This document shows positions 16,915-26,990 of a DNA stretch of 64,000 bases, one piece after another. Within the stretch, counting starts at the first letter, position 1. Every line of letters starts with the position of its first letter. The notes under the pieces were generated by a model. The model ran no database searches and was not told the DNA's origin. It worked only from the letters and a program-made list of their open reading frames with translations. A program made the translations under genes and the position numbers. The stretch comes from Sphingomonadaceae bacterium (GTDB taxonomy: Bacteria; Pseudomonadota; Alphaproteobacteria; Sphingomonadales; Sphingomonadaceae): NCBI GenBank assembly GCA_030147805.1, contig JASBUR010000032.1, positions 1 through 64,000 of the forward strand, written 5' to 3'.

Positions 16915-17714
16915 GAAAGCCAGCCGGCGTCGCGGAGCGTCGGCACGGCGTTGCGCGCGACCGGGGCGGCGAGGCCGTTCCGCAGCCTGAGGCGGAGGTT
17001 CCGCCCATCGGCCTCGCTCGATTCGACCGCCGCGCGCGCCACCCACCAGCTCCGGTGCACCTGCCGCCCGTCGACGCCGGCCAGCTCGGCGATGGCGTCG
17101 CGCAGCCGCAGCAGGATCAGCGCGCTGCCGGCGGCGGTGTGGACGCGCAGATAATGATCCTCCATCTCGAGCGCGATCATCTCCCGCCCGAGATGGGGCG
17201 GCAGCCGCGCAAAGAAGCGCTCGCCGGGTTCGGCGGCCGGCGGAGTCGGGGGCGGGGGCGGCGTGGCGGCCGCAGCATCGACCGGCGGCGCGATCGGCCC
17301 CGCGGCGGCGCGGCGCTCGAGCAGGGAGAACAGCAGCGTGACGATCGCGCCGATCGCGGCGATCTGCAGATAGAGCTGAAACCAGCCGTCGGCGGTGGGC
17401 AGGCGGCCGAATTCATTGCCGTTCAGCCACAGGATGAAGAAGCTCATCGGCAGCGCGCCGACGAACACCCCCGCGGCCAGCGCCGGCCCGCGGGGCAGGT
17501 GCAGCGCATCCGCGGCAATCGCCGCGACGATGACGAAGGGGCGCACGATCAGATAGCCGCCGAACGCTGCCGGCATCCAATAGGCCAGCCGGTGGGCGAA
17601 CGAGCCGTCGGCAAAGCTGCCGAAGGGGCCGATGATTGCGAGCGTTGCGCCCACGGCGACCATCACCGCGATCTCGATGACCAGCCCGCGCAGCGTCGGC
17701 ACATGCGTTCTCAT
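16911..17714 (-). CDS. Membrane-anchored LytTR-type transcription regulator
   Basis: 267 residues. Four transmembrane segments occupy roughly residues 10-135, followed by a proline-rich linker (AAATPPPPPTPPAAEPGE) and a C-terminal LytTR DNA-binding domain: 'REMIALEMEDHYLRVHTAAG', 'LRLRDAIAEL', 'VHRSWWVARAAV'. Such one-piece membrane LytTR proteins are frequent in sphingomonads and may respond to a membrane signal without a receiver domain. Targets are unknown. The gene is divergent from the DUF2306 protein. Confidence 0.88.
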   Translation of the reverse strand: MRTHVPTLRGLVIEIAVMVAVGATLAIIGPFGSFADGSFAHRLAYWMPAAFGGYLIVRPFVIVAAIAADALHLPRGPALAAGVFVGALPMSFFILWLNGNEFGRLPTADGWFQLYLQIAAIGAIVTLLFSLLERRAAAGPIAPPVDAAAATPPPPPTPPAAEPGERFFARLPPHLGREMIALEMEDHYLRVHTAAGSALILLRLRDAIAELAGVDGRQVHRSWWVARAAVESSEADGRNLRLRLRNGLAAPVARNAVPTLRDAGWLS

Positions 17715-17877
17715 CGCCGCAGTCTATCGTGCCCACTCGCGCTTCGTGAACGGGAAAACGACGGGCGCGACGCACGTTTCGCGAAGCCGGCGTCGCCGTA
17801 ACGAAGCCGCGCTTGCCGGCGAACGGCGCTGCGCCACGCTCCCGATGTCAGCCACTCAGGCCATCGAGGGATCCATC

Positions 17878-18402
17878 ATGACCACCGCCCCCACGCTCCC
17901 CGCCCCGACCGCGTTCGACCTGTCGCCCGCGGCGCGCACTGCACTGATGCTGGCCGGGGGCGGGCTCTCCCTGCTCGTGCTCTACGCGGCGGGCCGCGCC
18001 GCGCTCGGCCTCGCCCCGGCGACGCCGTGGGTGCGCGACGTCGCGCTGACGATCCATCTCGCCACCGTCGTTCCCGCGCTGCCGCTGGGGCTCTACATCT
18101 TCCTGACGCGCAAGGGCGGCGCCCGGCATCGGGCGCTCGGCAAGACCTGGCTGCTGCTGATGGGCGTCACCGCCGTCTCGACGCTGTTCATCCGCAACGT
18201 CGGCGACGGCGCCTTCAGCTTCATCCACCTGTTCTCGGTGCTGACGCTGGTCGGCATCCCCAAGGTCATCGCCACCGCGCGCCGCGGCGACATCGCCGCG
18301 CACCGCGCGCACCTGCTGCGGCTGTTCGTCGGCGCGATGCTCATCGCCGGCGGCTTCAGCTTCCTGCCCGGCCGCACGATGGCGCAATGGGCCTTCGGCT
18401 AA
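17878..18402 (+). CDS. DUF2306-type four-helix membrane protein
   Basis: 174 residues. The start is supported by GAGGG eight bases upstream. Features typical of DUF2306 are 'TIHLATVVPALPLGLYIFL', 'RHRALGKTWLLLM', 'FSFIHLFSVLTLVGIP' and 'DIAAHRAHLLRLFVGAMLIAG', with conserved histidines inside helices that might bind haem or metal. Function is not established for the family. It shares overlapping stop codons (CTAA) with the convergent hydrolase. Confidence 0.8.
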   Translation: MTTAPTLPAPTAFDLSPAARTALMLAGGGLSLLVLYAAGRAALGLAPATPWVRDVALTIHLATVVPALPLGLYIFLTRKGGARHRALGKTWLLLMGVTAVSTLFIRNVGDGAFSFIHLFSVLTLVGIPKVIATARRGDIAAHRAHLLRLFVGAMLIAGGFSFLPGRTMAQWAFG

Positions 18403-19307
18403 TGCTTGTGCGCCGCCGCGGCCCGGCTGGTCAGGCTGGTGTGGATCGTCCGCACCAGCACATCGGGCTTGATGAAGCCGGAACCCCATTTGGCGTCATG
18501 GGCCGCCGTCGGCCTGGCCGCGACGATCTGCTCGACGCTCTGCTTGGCCGCGATGCCGGCGCGCACCCTGCCGACGATGTCGGCGATCATCGCGCGATAG
18601 GCGGCGAGCTCGGCCTTGCCGGTCACCGGGCCGTGGCCGGGGATGTAGCGCGTCGCGTCGTCGCCCATCTCGATCGCCCGCGCGAGCGTTACCAGCAGCC
18701 CGTCGAAGCTGCCGCCCGACGACAGGTCGACATAGGGATAGCCGGCCGAGAAATAGGTATCGCCCATGTGGATGACGTTGGCCGTGGTGAACTGCACCAG
18801 GCTGTCGCCGTCGGTATGGGCGTGGCCGACATGGACGGCGCGGATCGTGTCGCCGTTGATGTGGAAGCTGGTGCGGCTGTCGAAGGTGACGACCGGCAGT
18901 GCCGCCGCGGGCGACGCCGGCACCTTGCGCTGCATCGAGGCGATGAACTGCTCCGACGACATCCGCACCCGGACGTTGTCGTGCGCGACGATCAGCGCGC
19001 CCGCCTTGCCGAGATTCTCGTTCCCGCCGGTGTGATCGCCGTGCCAGTGCGTGTTGAGCACGAAGCGCACCGGCGTATCGGACAGCGTCGCCAGCGCGGC
19101 CTGGATCTTCGGCGTCAGCGGCGCATATTGATCGTCGATGATGAACGTGCCGTCGGGGCCGGTCGACACGCCGATATTGCCGCCGGCGCCGAACAGCACA
19201 TGGACGCCGGGCACGACCTGCTCGGTCCTGATCTCGACGGTCGAGAAATCCTGCTGCGCCGCCGCCGGCGCGCCGGCGCACAACAGCAGCGCGATGAGCT
19301 TCTTCAT
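18399..19307 (-). CDS. Exported metallo-beta-lactamase-fold hydrolase
   Basis: 302 residues with a short signal peptide (MKKLIALLLCAGAPAAA). The MBL metal site is present as HWHGDHTGG, with further ligands in HVGHAHTDGDS and YIPGHGPV. It resembles periplasmic MBL proteins of the quinoprotein-relay / SoxH-like or class B beta-lactamase-like type; the substrate is unknown and resistance should not be assumed. The start has GGAGGG seven bases upstream and overlaps the stop of the GDYXXLXY gene by ATGA, so it is translated as part of that operon. Confidence 0.85.
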   Translation of the reverse strand: MKKLIALLLCAGAPAAAQQDFSTVEIRTEQVVPGVHVLFGAGGNIGVSTGPDGTFIIDDQYAPLTPKIQAALATLSDTPVRFVLNTHWHGDHTGGNENLGKAGALIVAHDNVRVRMSSEQFIASMQRKVPASPAAALPVVTFDSRTSFHINGDTIRAVHVGHAHTDGDSLVQFTTANVIHMGDTYFSAGYPYVDLSSGGSFDGLLVTLARAIEMGDDATRYIPGHGPVTGKAELAAYRAMIADIVGRVRAGIAAKQSVEQIVAARPTAAHDAKWGSGFIKPDVLVRTIHTSLTSRAAAAHKH

Positions 19308-19810
19308 GGCTGGTCCCTCCCCATGGGTTCGAGGCGATCGTTGATGAGCCGCCCGTCGCGCGTCAACCGCGCGCGCATCTGCATCGGCCCGGCGCGCAGC
19401 TGCGCCTCGAGCCGCGGCGCGCGCGCCTCCGAGACGAAGATCCGGCTCATCGCGAGCAGCGGCTGGCCGTCGGCGCCGAATTCGGGCGCATAGGTGAGCG
19501 CGATGCGGCTGGCGACGGGGTCGATCCGCGCCGGGCAGCTGTCGCCTTTCGGCAGCACGCGCACGTGCCGGCCTTCGTCCTCGAGGCACAGGTCGCAGCC
19601 GGCGTCGCGGCAGAGATGCGCCGGGCCCGACACGCGCCACTGATAGCGGAAGGTGACGAAGCGGCCGCGCAGCGGGTCGCGCGGGTCGTAGCCGGCAACC
19701 GGGATGCGCCATGTGCTGGCGCCCCGCGCGCCGGTCTCCTGCAGCGCGACGCCGGCGGCGAGACCGGCGAGCGGCAGCAGCAGCGCCGCGGCGAGGAGCG
19801 CGCGCTTCAC
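19304..19810 (-). CDS. GDYXXLXY domain-containing protein
   Basis: 168 residues starting at GTG that overlaps the DUF2157 stop (GTGA). It has an N-terminal hydrophobic segment followed by 'PVAGYDPRDPLRGRFVTFRYQW', the region that defines the GDYXXLXY family, then a cysteine-rich stretch (CRDAGCDLCLED) and a basic C-terminal half. Members are usually next to DUF2157/DUF4401 membrane proteins, exactly as here; the function is unknown. The cysteine cluster is not part of the family signature that I recall and might bind metal. Confidence 0.8.
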   Translation of the reverse strand: MKRALLAAALLLPLAGLAAGVALQETGARGASTWRIPVAGYDPRDPLRGRFVTFRYQWRVSGPAHLCRDAGCDLCLEDEGRHVRVLPKGDSCPARIDPVASRIALTYAPEFGADGQPLLAMSRIFVSEARAPRLEAQLRAGPMQMRARLTRDGRLINDRLEPMGRDQP

Positions 19811-20922
19811 GACGCGGCCTTCTGACGCCGCATGATCTTCGCCCAGACCCAGGTCAGGCCGATGAGCAGCAAGCCGCCGACGATCAGCCCGATGCCGGTA
19901 TAGGCGAGCCCGCCGAACAGCTCGACGTAGACGATGAACAGCCGCACCGCGATCATGCCGATGGCAATGCCGAACAGCACGCGCCAGCCGCCGTCGTGCG
20001 CCGCCTTGGCGACCGCGCCCCACATCGCGAAGAAGGCGAAGGCGCCGAACAGCCGGGCGGCGAGCGTGTCGCCATGCGGGATGGCGGCGGCGAGCAGCGT
20101 CGCCAGCGCCGCGGCGGCCAGCGCGGTGCGCACAACGCGCGCCGGTCCGCGCCCCAGCCGCCCGGCCAGCGCCACCGCCGCCGCCGTCACCAGCAGCGCC
20201 AGCGGCAGCCGGATCGCCAGCGAGCCGGCGTCGGTCGGCGACACCTCGACCGCCCAGGCGAAATGCGCCAGGCTCGCGCCGCCGAGCAGCAGCGCCATGC
20301 CGGCCTCGCGCACGCCGCCGGCGAAGGCGGCGCTGCCGAACCGCAGCGAGGCGAGGACCAGCGCCGGCGGCAGCGCGGCGGGCAGATTGTCGGCGGCGAT
20401 CGCCAGCATCTGGTTCGACAGGCCGCTGTCGGCGGCAAAGGCCAGCGCCAGCACCGCGAGCAGCCCCGCCCAGCCATAAGCGGTAAGGCGGGTACGGCCG
20501 GCGATCAGTATCGCCGGACTGACGAACAGCGCCCACCAGGCGAGCGCCTCCCACACCGGCGACGTCACTTGATAGATCTGCCCCTGCAGCGCGATGCCGG
20601 CGAGCACCAGCGCGGCGAGCAGGAACAGCGCCGCCTCGCTCAGCCACAGCCGCCCCTGCCGCTGCGCCTGCCAGACCGCCGCGGCGGCAGCGGCGGTCAT
20701 CGCCAGATGGACGCCGAGCTTGACGCCGGCGGGGATCATGTCCCAGCCGGCGGCGACGACGAGGATGAGGCCGAGCGCCAGCGCGAACAGCCCGATGCCG
20801 ACCGTCGCCCACAGCGCGATCGGCCGCGACGCCGCCGCCTCGTGCGCGCGGATCGCCTCGGCGGTACCGGCGTCGATCAGGCCGGCGGCCTGCCATTCGT
20901 CGAGCTTTCGGTCGAGCGCCAT
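19807..20922 (-). CDS. DUF2157 multi-pass membrane protein
   Basis: 371 residues. The N-terminal soluble part (MALDRKLDEWQAAGLIDAG) is the DUF2157 opening, which is why this ATG is preferred over one 19 codons upstream. About ten to twelve hydrophobic helices follow. First gene of an overlapping trio with the GDYXXLXY protein and the MBL-fold hydrolase. No function is known; the stable pairing with GDYXXLXY proteins suggests a membrane complex. Confidence 0.8.
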   Translation of the reverse strand: MALDRKLDEWQAAGLIDAGTAEAIRAHEAAASRPIALWATVGIGLFALALGLILVVAAGWDMIPAGVKLGVHLAMTAAAAAAVWQAQRQGRLWLSEAALFLLAALVLAGIALQGQIYQVTSPVWEALAWWALFVSPAILIAGRTRLTAYGWAGLLAVLALAFAADSGLSNQMLAIAADNLPAALPPALVLASLRFGSAAFAGGVREAGMALLLGGASLAHFAWAVEVSPTDAGSLAIRLPLALLVTAAAVALAGRLGRGPARVVRTALAAAALATLLAAAIPHGDTLAARLFGAFAFFAMWGAVAKAAHDGGWRVLFGIAIGMIAVRLFIVYVELFGGLAYTGIGLIVGGLLLIGLTWVWAKIMRRQKAAS

Positions 20923-21016
20923 CAGCGGCTTATCGGCGGTCGGGGCGGGAGGGGCAAGGGTGGGGAGAGGAACATGCACCGCCGAAGCGAGCTACCGTCC
21001 GGCAGACACCCTCACC

Positions 21017-21064
21017 CTCCCAGCTTCGCTGGGCCCCTCCCTCTCCCGCAAGCGGGCGAGGGGA
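21017..21064. repeat. Double hairpin downstream of dnaJ
   Basis: Two adjoining palindromes: CCCAGCTTCGCTGGG at 21019-21033, and CCCTCTCCCGC/GCGGGCGAGGG with a 2-nt loop at 21039-21062. They lie just beyond the dnaJ stop and before the DUF2157 start on the same strand. The composition resembles the short REP-like elements scattered in sphingomonad genomes. They may protect the 3' end of the dnaKJ mRNA or act as a terminator, though no T-run follows. Confidence 0.65.
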
Positions 21065-21071
21065 AGACCTT

Positions 21072-22205
21072 CTACTCGGTCAGCTCGTCCCAGGCGTTCT
21101 TGAGCTTGGTGAAGAAGCCGCGCGACTTGGGGCAGTTGTTCTCGCTGCCTTCCAGATGCTGGAATTCCTCGAGCAGTTCGCGCTGGCGCGCCGACAGCCG
21201 CACCGGGGTCTCGACCTCGATCTGGACGACGAGGTCGCCGTGGCCGCCGTGGTTGAGCGCCGGCATGCCCTTGCCGCGGACGCGGAACTGCTTGCCCGAC
21301 TGCGTGCCGGCCGGAATCTTGATCGTGCAGCCCTTGCGGTCGAGGCAGGGCACGTCGATCTCGCCGCCGAGCGCGGCGGTGGTGATCGAGATCGGCGCCT
21401 GCGCGTAGAGCGTCGTGCCGTCGCGCTTGAACAGCTCGTGCGCGCGCAGGTGGACGAAGATGTAGAGGTCGCCGGCGGGGCCGTTGCGGAAGCCCGCCTC
21501 GCCCTCGCCCGACACGCGGATGCGCGTGCCCTCGTCGACGCCCGCCGGCACCTTGACCTGAAGCGTCTTGCGCCGCTCCACGCGGCCGGTGCCGAGGCAG
21601 GGCTCGCACGGGTCGGCGATGATCTGGCCGACGCCGCGGCAGGCCGGGCAGGTGCGTTCGACGACGAAGAAGCCCTGCTGCATGCGCACCTGGCCGGCGC
21701 CGTGGCAGGTGCCGCAGGTCTGCACCTGCGCACCGGGCTCGGCGCCGGTGCCGGCGCATTTCTCGCAGCCGGACGACACGTCGATCTCGAGGTCCGCGGT
21801 CTTGCCGGTGAAGGCTTCCTCGAGGCTCAGCTCGAGATCGTAGCGCAGGTCGGCGCCGCGCATCGCCGCCGAGCGCTGCTGCTGGCCGCGGCCGCGGCCG
21901 GTGAACTCGCCGAAGATATTGTCGAAGATGTCGGAGAAGGCGCCGAAGTCGCCCGGCCCGGGGCCGCCGGCGCCGCCGTTCTGGAACGCCGCCTTGCCGT
22001 AACGGTCGTAGGCGGCGCGCTTCTGCGGGTCCTTCAGGCAGTCATAGGCCTCGTTGATCGCCTTGAACTTGGCCTCCGACTCGCCGCAGCCGGGGTTGCG
22101 GTCGGGATGGAATTTCATCGCCAGGCTGCGATAGGCGGTCTTGATCGTCCGGTCGTCGGCGCCCTTCTGGACGCCCAGCAGCTCGTAATAATCCGCCTCG
22201 ATCAT
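21072..22205 (-). CDS. dnaJ: Chaperone protein DnaJ (Hsp40)
   Basis: 377 residues, the usual length. J domain with the HPD motif (KFHPDRNPG) at about residues 33-36, a Gly/Phe-rich linker ([20 protein letters not shown]), four zinc-finger repeats [24 protein letters not shown] and CEPCLGTG, and the C-terminal substrate-binding region. It stimulates the DnaK ATPase and delivers unfolded clients in the cytoplasm. Directly downstream of dnaK, separated by a strong hairpin that could reduce read-through. Confidence 0.97.
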   Translation of the reverse strand: MIEADYYELLGVQKGADDRTIKTAYRSLAMKFHPDRNPGCGESEAKFKAINEAYDCLKDPQKRAAYDRYGKAAFQNGGAGGPGPGDFGAFSDIFDNIFGEFTGRGRGQQQRSAAMRGADLRYDLELSLEEAFTGKTADLEIDVSSGCEKCAGTGAEPGAQVQTCGTCHGAGQVRMQQGFFVVERTCPACRGVGQIIADPCEPCLGTGRVERRKTLQVKVPAGVDEGTRIRVSGEGEAGFRNGPAGDLYIFVHLRAHELFKRDGTTLYAQAPISITTAALGGEIDVPCLDRKGCTIKIPAGTQSGKQFRVRGKGMPALNHGGHGDLVVQIEVETPVRLSARQRELLEEFQHLEGSENNCPKSRGFFTKLKNAWDELTE

Positions 22206-22231
22206 GCGCCGGCCCCCGGTACGCCCGTCAA

Positions 22232-22270
22232 CAGAAGAAGGCGCGGCCCTCGAATCACGACGGCCGCGCC
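22232..22270 (-). terminator. Hairpin followed by a U-rich run between dnaK and dnaJ
   Basis: Read on the minus strand, a perfect 9-bp stem (GGCGCGGCC / GGCCGCGCC, 13-nt loop) is followed at once by TTCTTCTGTT. It starts 8 nt after the dnaK stop codon. The pyrimidine-rich tail is imperfect, so this is more likely an attenuator or mRNA-stabilising hairpin setting the dnaK:dnaJ ratio than a full terminator. Confidence 0.6.
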
Positions 22271-22277
22271 CATCGGC

Positions 22278-24203
<1,926 letters not shown>

Positions 24204-24295
24204 GCTATCCTCTTCGTAACCTAATAAGAATCGTTTCAACGACTTCTGCGCAGCGAACGTCTTGCTGAAGCCCATCCGCTGTGCGGCTGGCGAGG

Positions 24296-24324
24296 ATGTA
24301 AGAAAGCCATTCGGGCGCCGCAAG
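24296..24324 (-). promoter_or_regulatory. Candidate RpoH (sigma-32) promoter of dnaK
   Basis: On the minus strand CTTG is followed after 18 nt by CTTACAT. The alphaproteobacterial heat-shock promoter consensus is CTTG, 17-18 nt, CYTATNT; only one base of the -10 box departs from it. Its position gives a leader of roughly 85-90 nt before the dnaK start. Confidence 0.55.
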
Positions 24325-24455
24325 GGCAGCATGTCACAGGACCGGTCGCCGGCTTGATCGTTGCAGTTGCGCCACAGGCGTCAGCACGCCGCATCGGAGG
24401 CGCCGCCGGCGCTCGCTAGACCTGCCGCATCGGGACCCCAGCGAAGGGAGCGCGC

Positions 24456-24947
24456 GTGAGCAAGGCCAGGAATATCGGCGTCGTGGCCGTGGCGATCGCC
24501 ATATTGCTGCTCGCCGTCGCGCTGGTCAGCGGCCGCCTGGCGCATTCGGCGCCGGCGCAGCTCGCCGTCAGCGACGCCGTCATCCGTCTCGGCGTCGTCC
24601 CCGGCCGCCCCGCCGCCGGCTATTTCACGCTCAGCGGCGGCGCGCAGCCCGACCGGCTGCTCGGCGTCGCGAGTTCGGTGGCGCGAGTCGAGATGCACGA
24701 GACGATCCTGGCCAATGGCCGGATGCGGATGACGCCGATGAAGACGGTCGACGTCCCAGCCGGCCGGCGGATCGCCTTCGCGCCGGGCGGCAAGCATCTG
24801 ATGATCTTCGGCCTTCCCGCGAGCGTGCGACCCGGCGACGACGTGCGACTCGTCCTGACCTTCGAAAAGGCGGGCGCGGTGCCGGTGACGGCGATCGCAC
24901 GTTCGGCTACCGATGCTGCGAAGGATGATCCGCACGCCGGCCACTAA
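24456..24947 (+). CDS. Copper chaperone PCu(A)C family protein
   Basis: 163 residues with an N-terminal membrane anchor or signal segment (residues 8-25). The copper site of the family, H(M)x10Mx21HxM, is recognisable in VEMHETILANGRMRMTPMK and GGKHLMIFGL. A histidine tail (DDPHAGH) may add metal binding. PCu(A)C proteins carry Cu(I) to the CuA site of cytochrome oxidase in the periplasm. It overlaps the next gene by 35 nt in another frame. Confidence 0.87.
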   Translation: MSKARNIGVVAVAIAILLLAVALVSGRLAHSAPAQLAVSDAVIRLGVVPGRPAAGYFTLSGGAQPDRLLGVASSVARVEMHETILANGRMRMTPMKTVDVPAGRRIAFAPGGKHLMIFGLPASVRPGDDVRLVLTFEKAGAVPVTAIARSATDAAKDDPHAGH

Positions 24948-25425
24948 GATCAGAAGCGTTACCCCCGGCGAACGCGCGCTGATCGCCTCGGTCTTCGGCG
25001 ACTCGCTCGATCCCGCGGCCGTCACCTTCCGCCACGCCAAATGGTGGTTTCTGCAGCCGCGCCGCGTGGTGATGGCGCCCGATGGCCATATCTGGTTCCA
25101 TCCCGAGAGCGCCGCCTGGCGCGAGGATTTCGCCGACGCGCCGCTGCCGATGCGCGCCTTCGTCGTCCACGAGCTGGTGCATGTCTGGCAGCGCCAGCGC
25201 GGGATCAACCTGCTGCTGCGGCGCCACCCCTTCTCGACCTATCGCTACCTGCCGCTCACGCCGGGCAAGCCGTTCGACGCCTATGGCATCGAGCAGCAGG
25301 CCGAGATCGTGCGCCATGCCTATCTGCTGCGCGAAGGCGCTACCGTTCCCGGCGCGCCGCCGCTCGCCGCCTATGCGGCGATCCTGCCGTTCGGCCGCTG
25401 GGAGCCGCCGGCGCTGCTGGCCTGA
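24913..25425 (+). CDS. Small zincin-like protein with HExxH motif
   Basis: 170 residues from this ATG; an alternative ATG is 4 codons downstream and neither has a strong ribosome site. The central 'FVVHELVHVWQRQRG' is a textbook HExxH zinc-protease helix, followed about 45 residues later by the acidic helix GIEQQAEIVRHA, which could supply the third ligand. No signal peptide is evident. Related sphingomonad proteins are often labelled 'vgr-related', but nothing here resembles a VgrG spike. Function unknown; the overlap with the copper chaperone gene suggests co-expression. Confidence 0.7.
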   Translation: MLRRMIRTPATKIRSVTPGERALIASVFGDSLDPAAVTFRHAKWWFLQPRRVVMAPDGHIWFHPESAAWREDFADAPLPMRAFVVHELVHVWQRQRGINLLLRRHPFSTYRYLPLTPGKPFDAYGIEQQAEIVRHAYLLREGATVPGAPPLAAYAAILPFGRWEPPALLA

Positions 25426-25538
25426 GTTCGGCCGCGCAGGGTCGCCCCCTCGCGAACGTCGGCACGGCTTACAAAAAGAACTCTCCGCCGTTGCGATGCG
25501 GGCGGAAGAAGCCCGCAAATCGGCCAGATTCGCGGCAC

Positions 25539-25554
25539 TGGCATGTGCCTTGCT
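25539..25554 (+). promoter_or_regulatory. Sigma-54 (RpoN) -24/-12 promoter of the PEP-CTERM gene
   Basis: The sequence TGGCATGTGCCTTGCT matches the RpoN consensus TGGCACGNNNNTTGCW at all but one fixed position, with GG and GC exactly 10 nt apart. Transcription would start near 25565, leaving a leader of about 18 nt that contains the GGGGGA ribosome site of the next gene. Activation would need an enhancer-binding protein; none is encoded nearby. Confidence 0.75.
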
Positions 25555-25582
25555 TTGCGCGGCCCGTTCAGGGGGATACCAC

Positions 25583-26290
25583 ATGAAGCTCATCGCCGTT
25601 CTTGCCAGCGCGCTCGCGCTCGTCGCTGCGCCGTCGGCCGCTGCACCGATCGCCTGGCAGTCGCCGGTGGCGATCACCACCGCCGATGCGGCGCTGAACC
25701 TCGGCGGCACCATCGAATATGCGGTATCGTGGAATGGCCAGGGGCCGGTGTCGGTCACGCTCGACGACAGCAGCGTCGTCGAGTTCCAGAGCGGCAGCAT
25801 CGACGGCAACGGCCTCGCGCAGGTCAGCGGCGCCTACGGCATTTGCGGTACCAACTGCGCCCAGTTCTACGGGACCTCGAACAGCGCCTTCAACAACGCG
25901 GTCGGCGGCTTCGCCTATGACGGCGTCCAGGACGTCACGCTGACCAACCTCACCGTCGGCCGCGAATATTCGGTGCAGATCTTCTCGCTCGACAACCGCG
26001 GCTGCTGTGGCCACCAGGTGCAATATTGGGCGGACATGGTCGGCAACTCGACCGCCGGCTTCGCGCATAATCTGGCGATCTACACGATCGGCACCTTCGT
26101 CGCCGATGCGGCGATGCAGAGCTTCCGCGGCTATACCAACGCCAGCTCCCAGTGCAGCGCACAGCAGTGTACCAACCTCAATGCGCTCGTCCTTCGCTCG
26201 GCCGACGCGGCGGACGTCCCCGAGCCGGCGGCGCTGGCGCTGCTCGGCTTGGGCGTGGTCGGCCTGGCCATGCGCCGCCGCCGCGCCTGA
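25583..26290 (+). CDS. PEP-CTERM sorting domain-containing exported protein
   Basis: 235 residues. Signal peptide (MKLIAVLASALALVAAPSAAA), a beta-rich body, and a C-terminal tripartite sorting signal: VPEP, a hydrophobic helix (ALALLGLGVVGLAM) and an RRRR cluster. Such proteins are cut by an exosortase in the inner membrane and are often linked to exopolysaccharide. The body has several cysteines in close sets (GICGTNC, GCCGHQ, QCSAQQC), probably disulfide-bonded. No exosortase or polysaccharide gene is in the window, so it is an orphan target. The GGGGGA site and the sigma-54 promoter fix the start. Confidence 0.9.
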   Translation: MKLIAVLASALALVAAPSAAAPIAWQSPVAITTADAALNLGGTIEYAVSWNGQGPVSVTLDDSSVVEFQSGSIDGNGLAQVSGAYGICGTNCAQFYGTSNSAFNNAVGGFAYDGVQDVTLTNLTVGREYSVQIFSLDNRGCCGHQVQYWADMVGNSTAGFAHNLAIYTIGTFVADAAMQSFRGYTNASSQCSAQQCTNLNALVLRSADAADVPEPAALALLGLGVVGLAMRRRRA

Positions 26291-26330
26291 GTCGGTTCTC
26301 GGAACGGCGGCGCCGGATTTCGGAGCCTTC

Positions 26331-26987
26331 ATGACGCTGCAGCTCTTCGGCCACCCTTTCTCCTCCTATTGCCAGAAGGCGCTGATCGCCTTCTACGAGA
26401 ATGGCGTCGAGCACGACTTCCGCCTGCTCGATTCAGACCCGGCGACCTTTGCCGAGTTCGCCGGCCTGTGGCCGATCGGCAAGTTCCCGATGCTCGTCGA
26501 CGACGGCCGGGTGATCTTCGAGGCGACGGGCATCATCGAGCATCTGGCGGTGCACCACCCCGGCCCGGTGGCGCTGATTCCCGCCAACCCGGCCGCCGCG
26601 GTCGAGGTACGGATGCTCGACCGCTTCTTCGACAATTATGTCATGAACGCGATGCAGCCGATCGTCGCCAACGCGCTGCGCCCCGAAGGCGAGCGCGATC
26701 CGCGCGCGATCCCCGACGCGCAGGCGATGCTCGACAAGAGCTATGCCTGGCTCGAGGCGCGGATGGCGGAGCGCGAATGGGCGACCGACGCCGGTTTCAG
26801 CCTCGCCGACGCCGCGGCGGCGCCGTCGCTGTTCTACGCCGACTGGGCCTATCCGCTCGACGACCGCTATCCTTCGGTCACCGCGTACAGGCAACGGCTG
26901 CTGGCGCGTCCGTCGTTCGCGCGCGCCGTCGACGAGGCGCGGCGCTATCGCCATTATTTCCCGCTCGGCGCGCCTGATCGCGACTAG
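26331..26987 (+). CDS. Glutathione S-transferase family protein
   Basis: 218 residues. Thioredoxin-fold N-terminal domain (LFGHPFSSYCQKALIAFYEN; WPIGKFPMLVDDGRVIFEATGIIEHL) with the cis-Pro and the 'EA/S' glutathione-binding segment, then an all-helical C-terminal domain. The 'SSYCQK' stretch offers a Ser or Cys as the thiol-activating residue. The substrate is unknown. It ends three bases from the convergent lipoprotein gene. Confidence 0.88.
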   Translation: MTLQLFGHPFSSYCQKALIAFYENGVEHDFRLLDSDPATFAEFAGLWPIGKFPMLVDDGRVIFEATGIIEHLAVHHPGPVALIPANPAAAVEVRMLDRFFDNYVMNAMQPIVANALRPEGERDPRAIPDAQAMLDKSYAWLEARMAEREWATDAGFSLADAAAAPSLFYADWAYPLDDRYPSVTAYRQRLLARPSFARAVDEARRYRHYFPLGAPDRD

Positions 26988-26990
26988 CGG

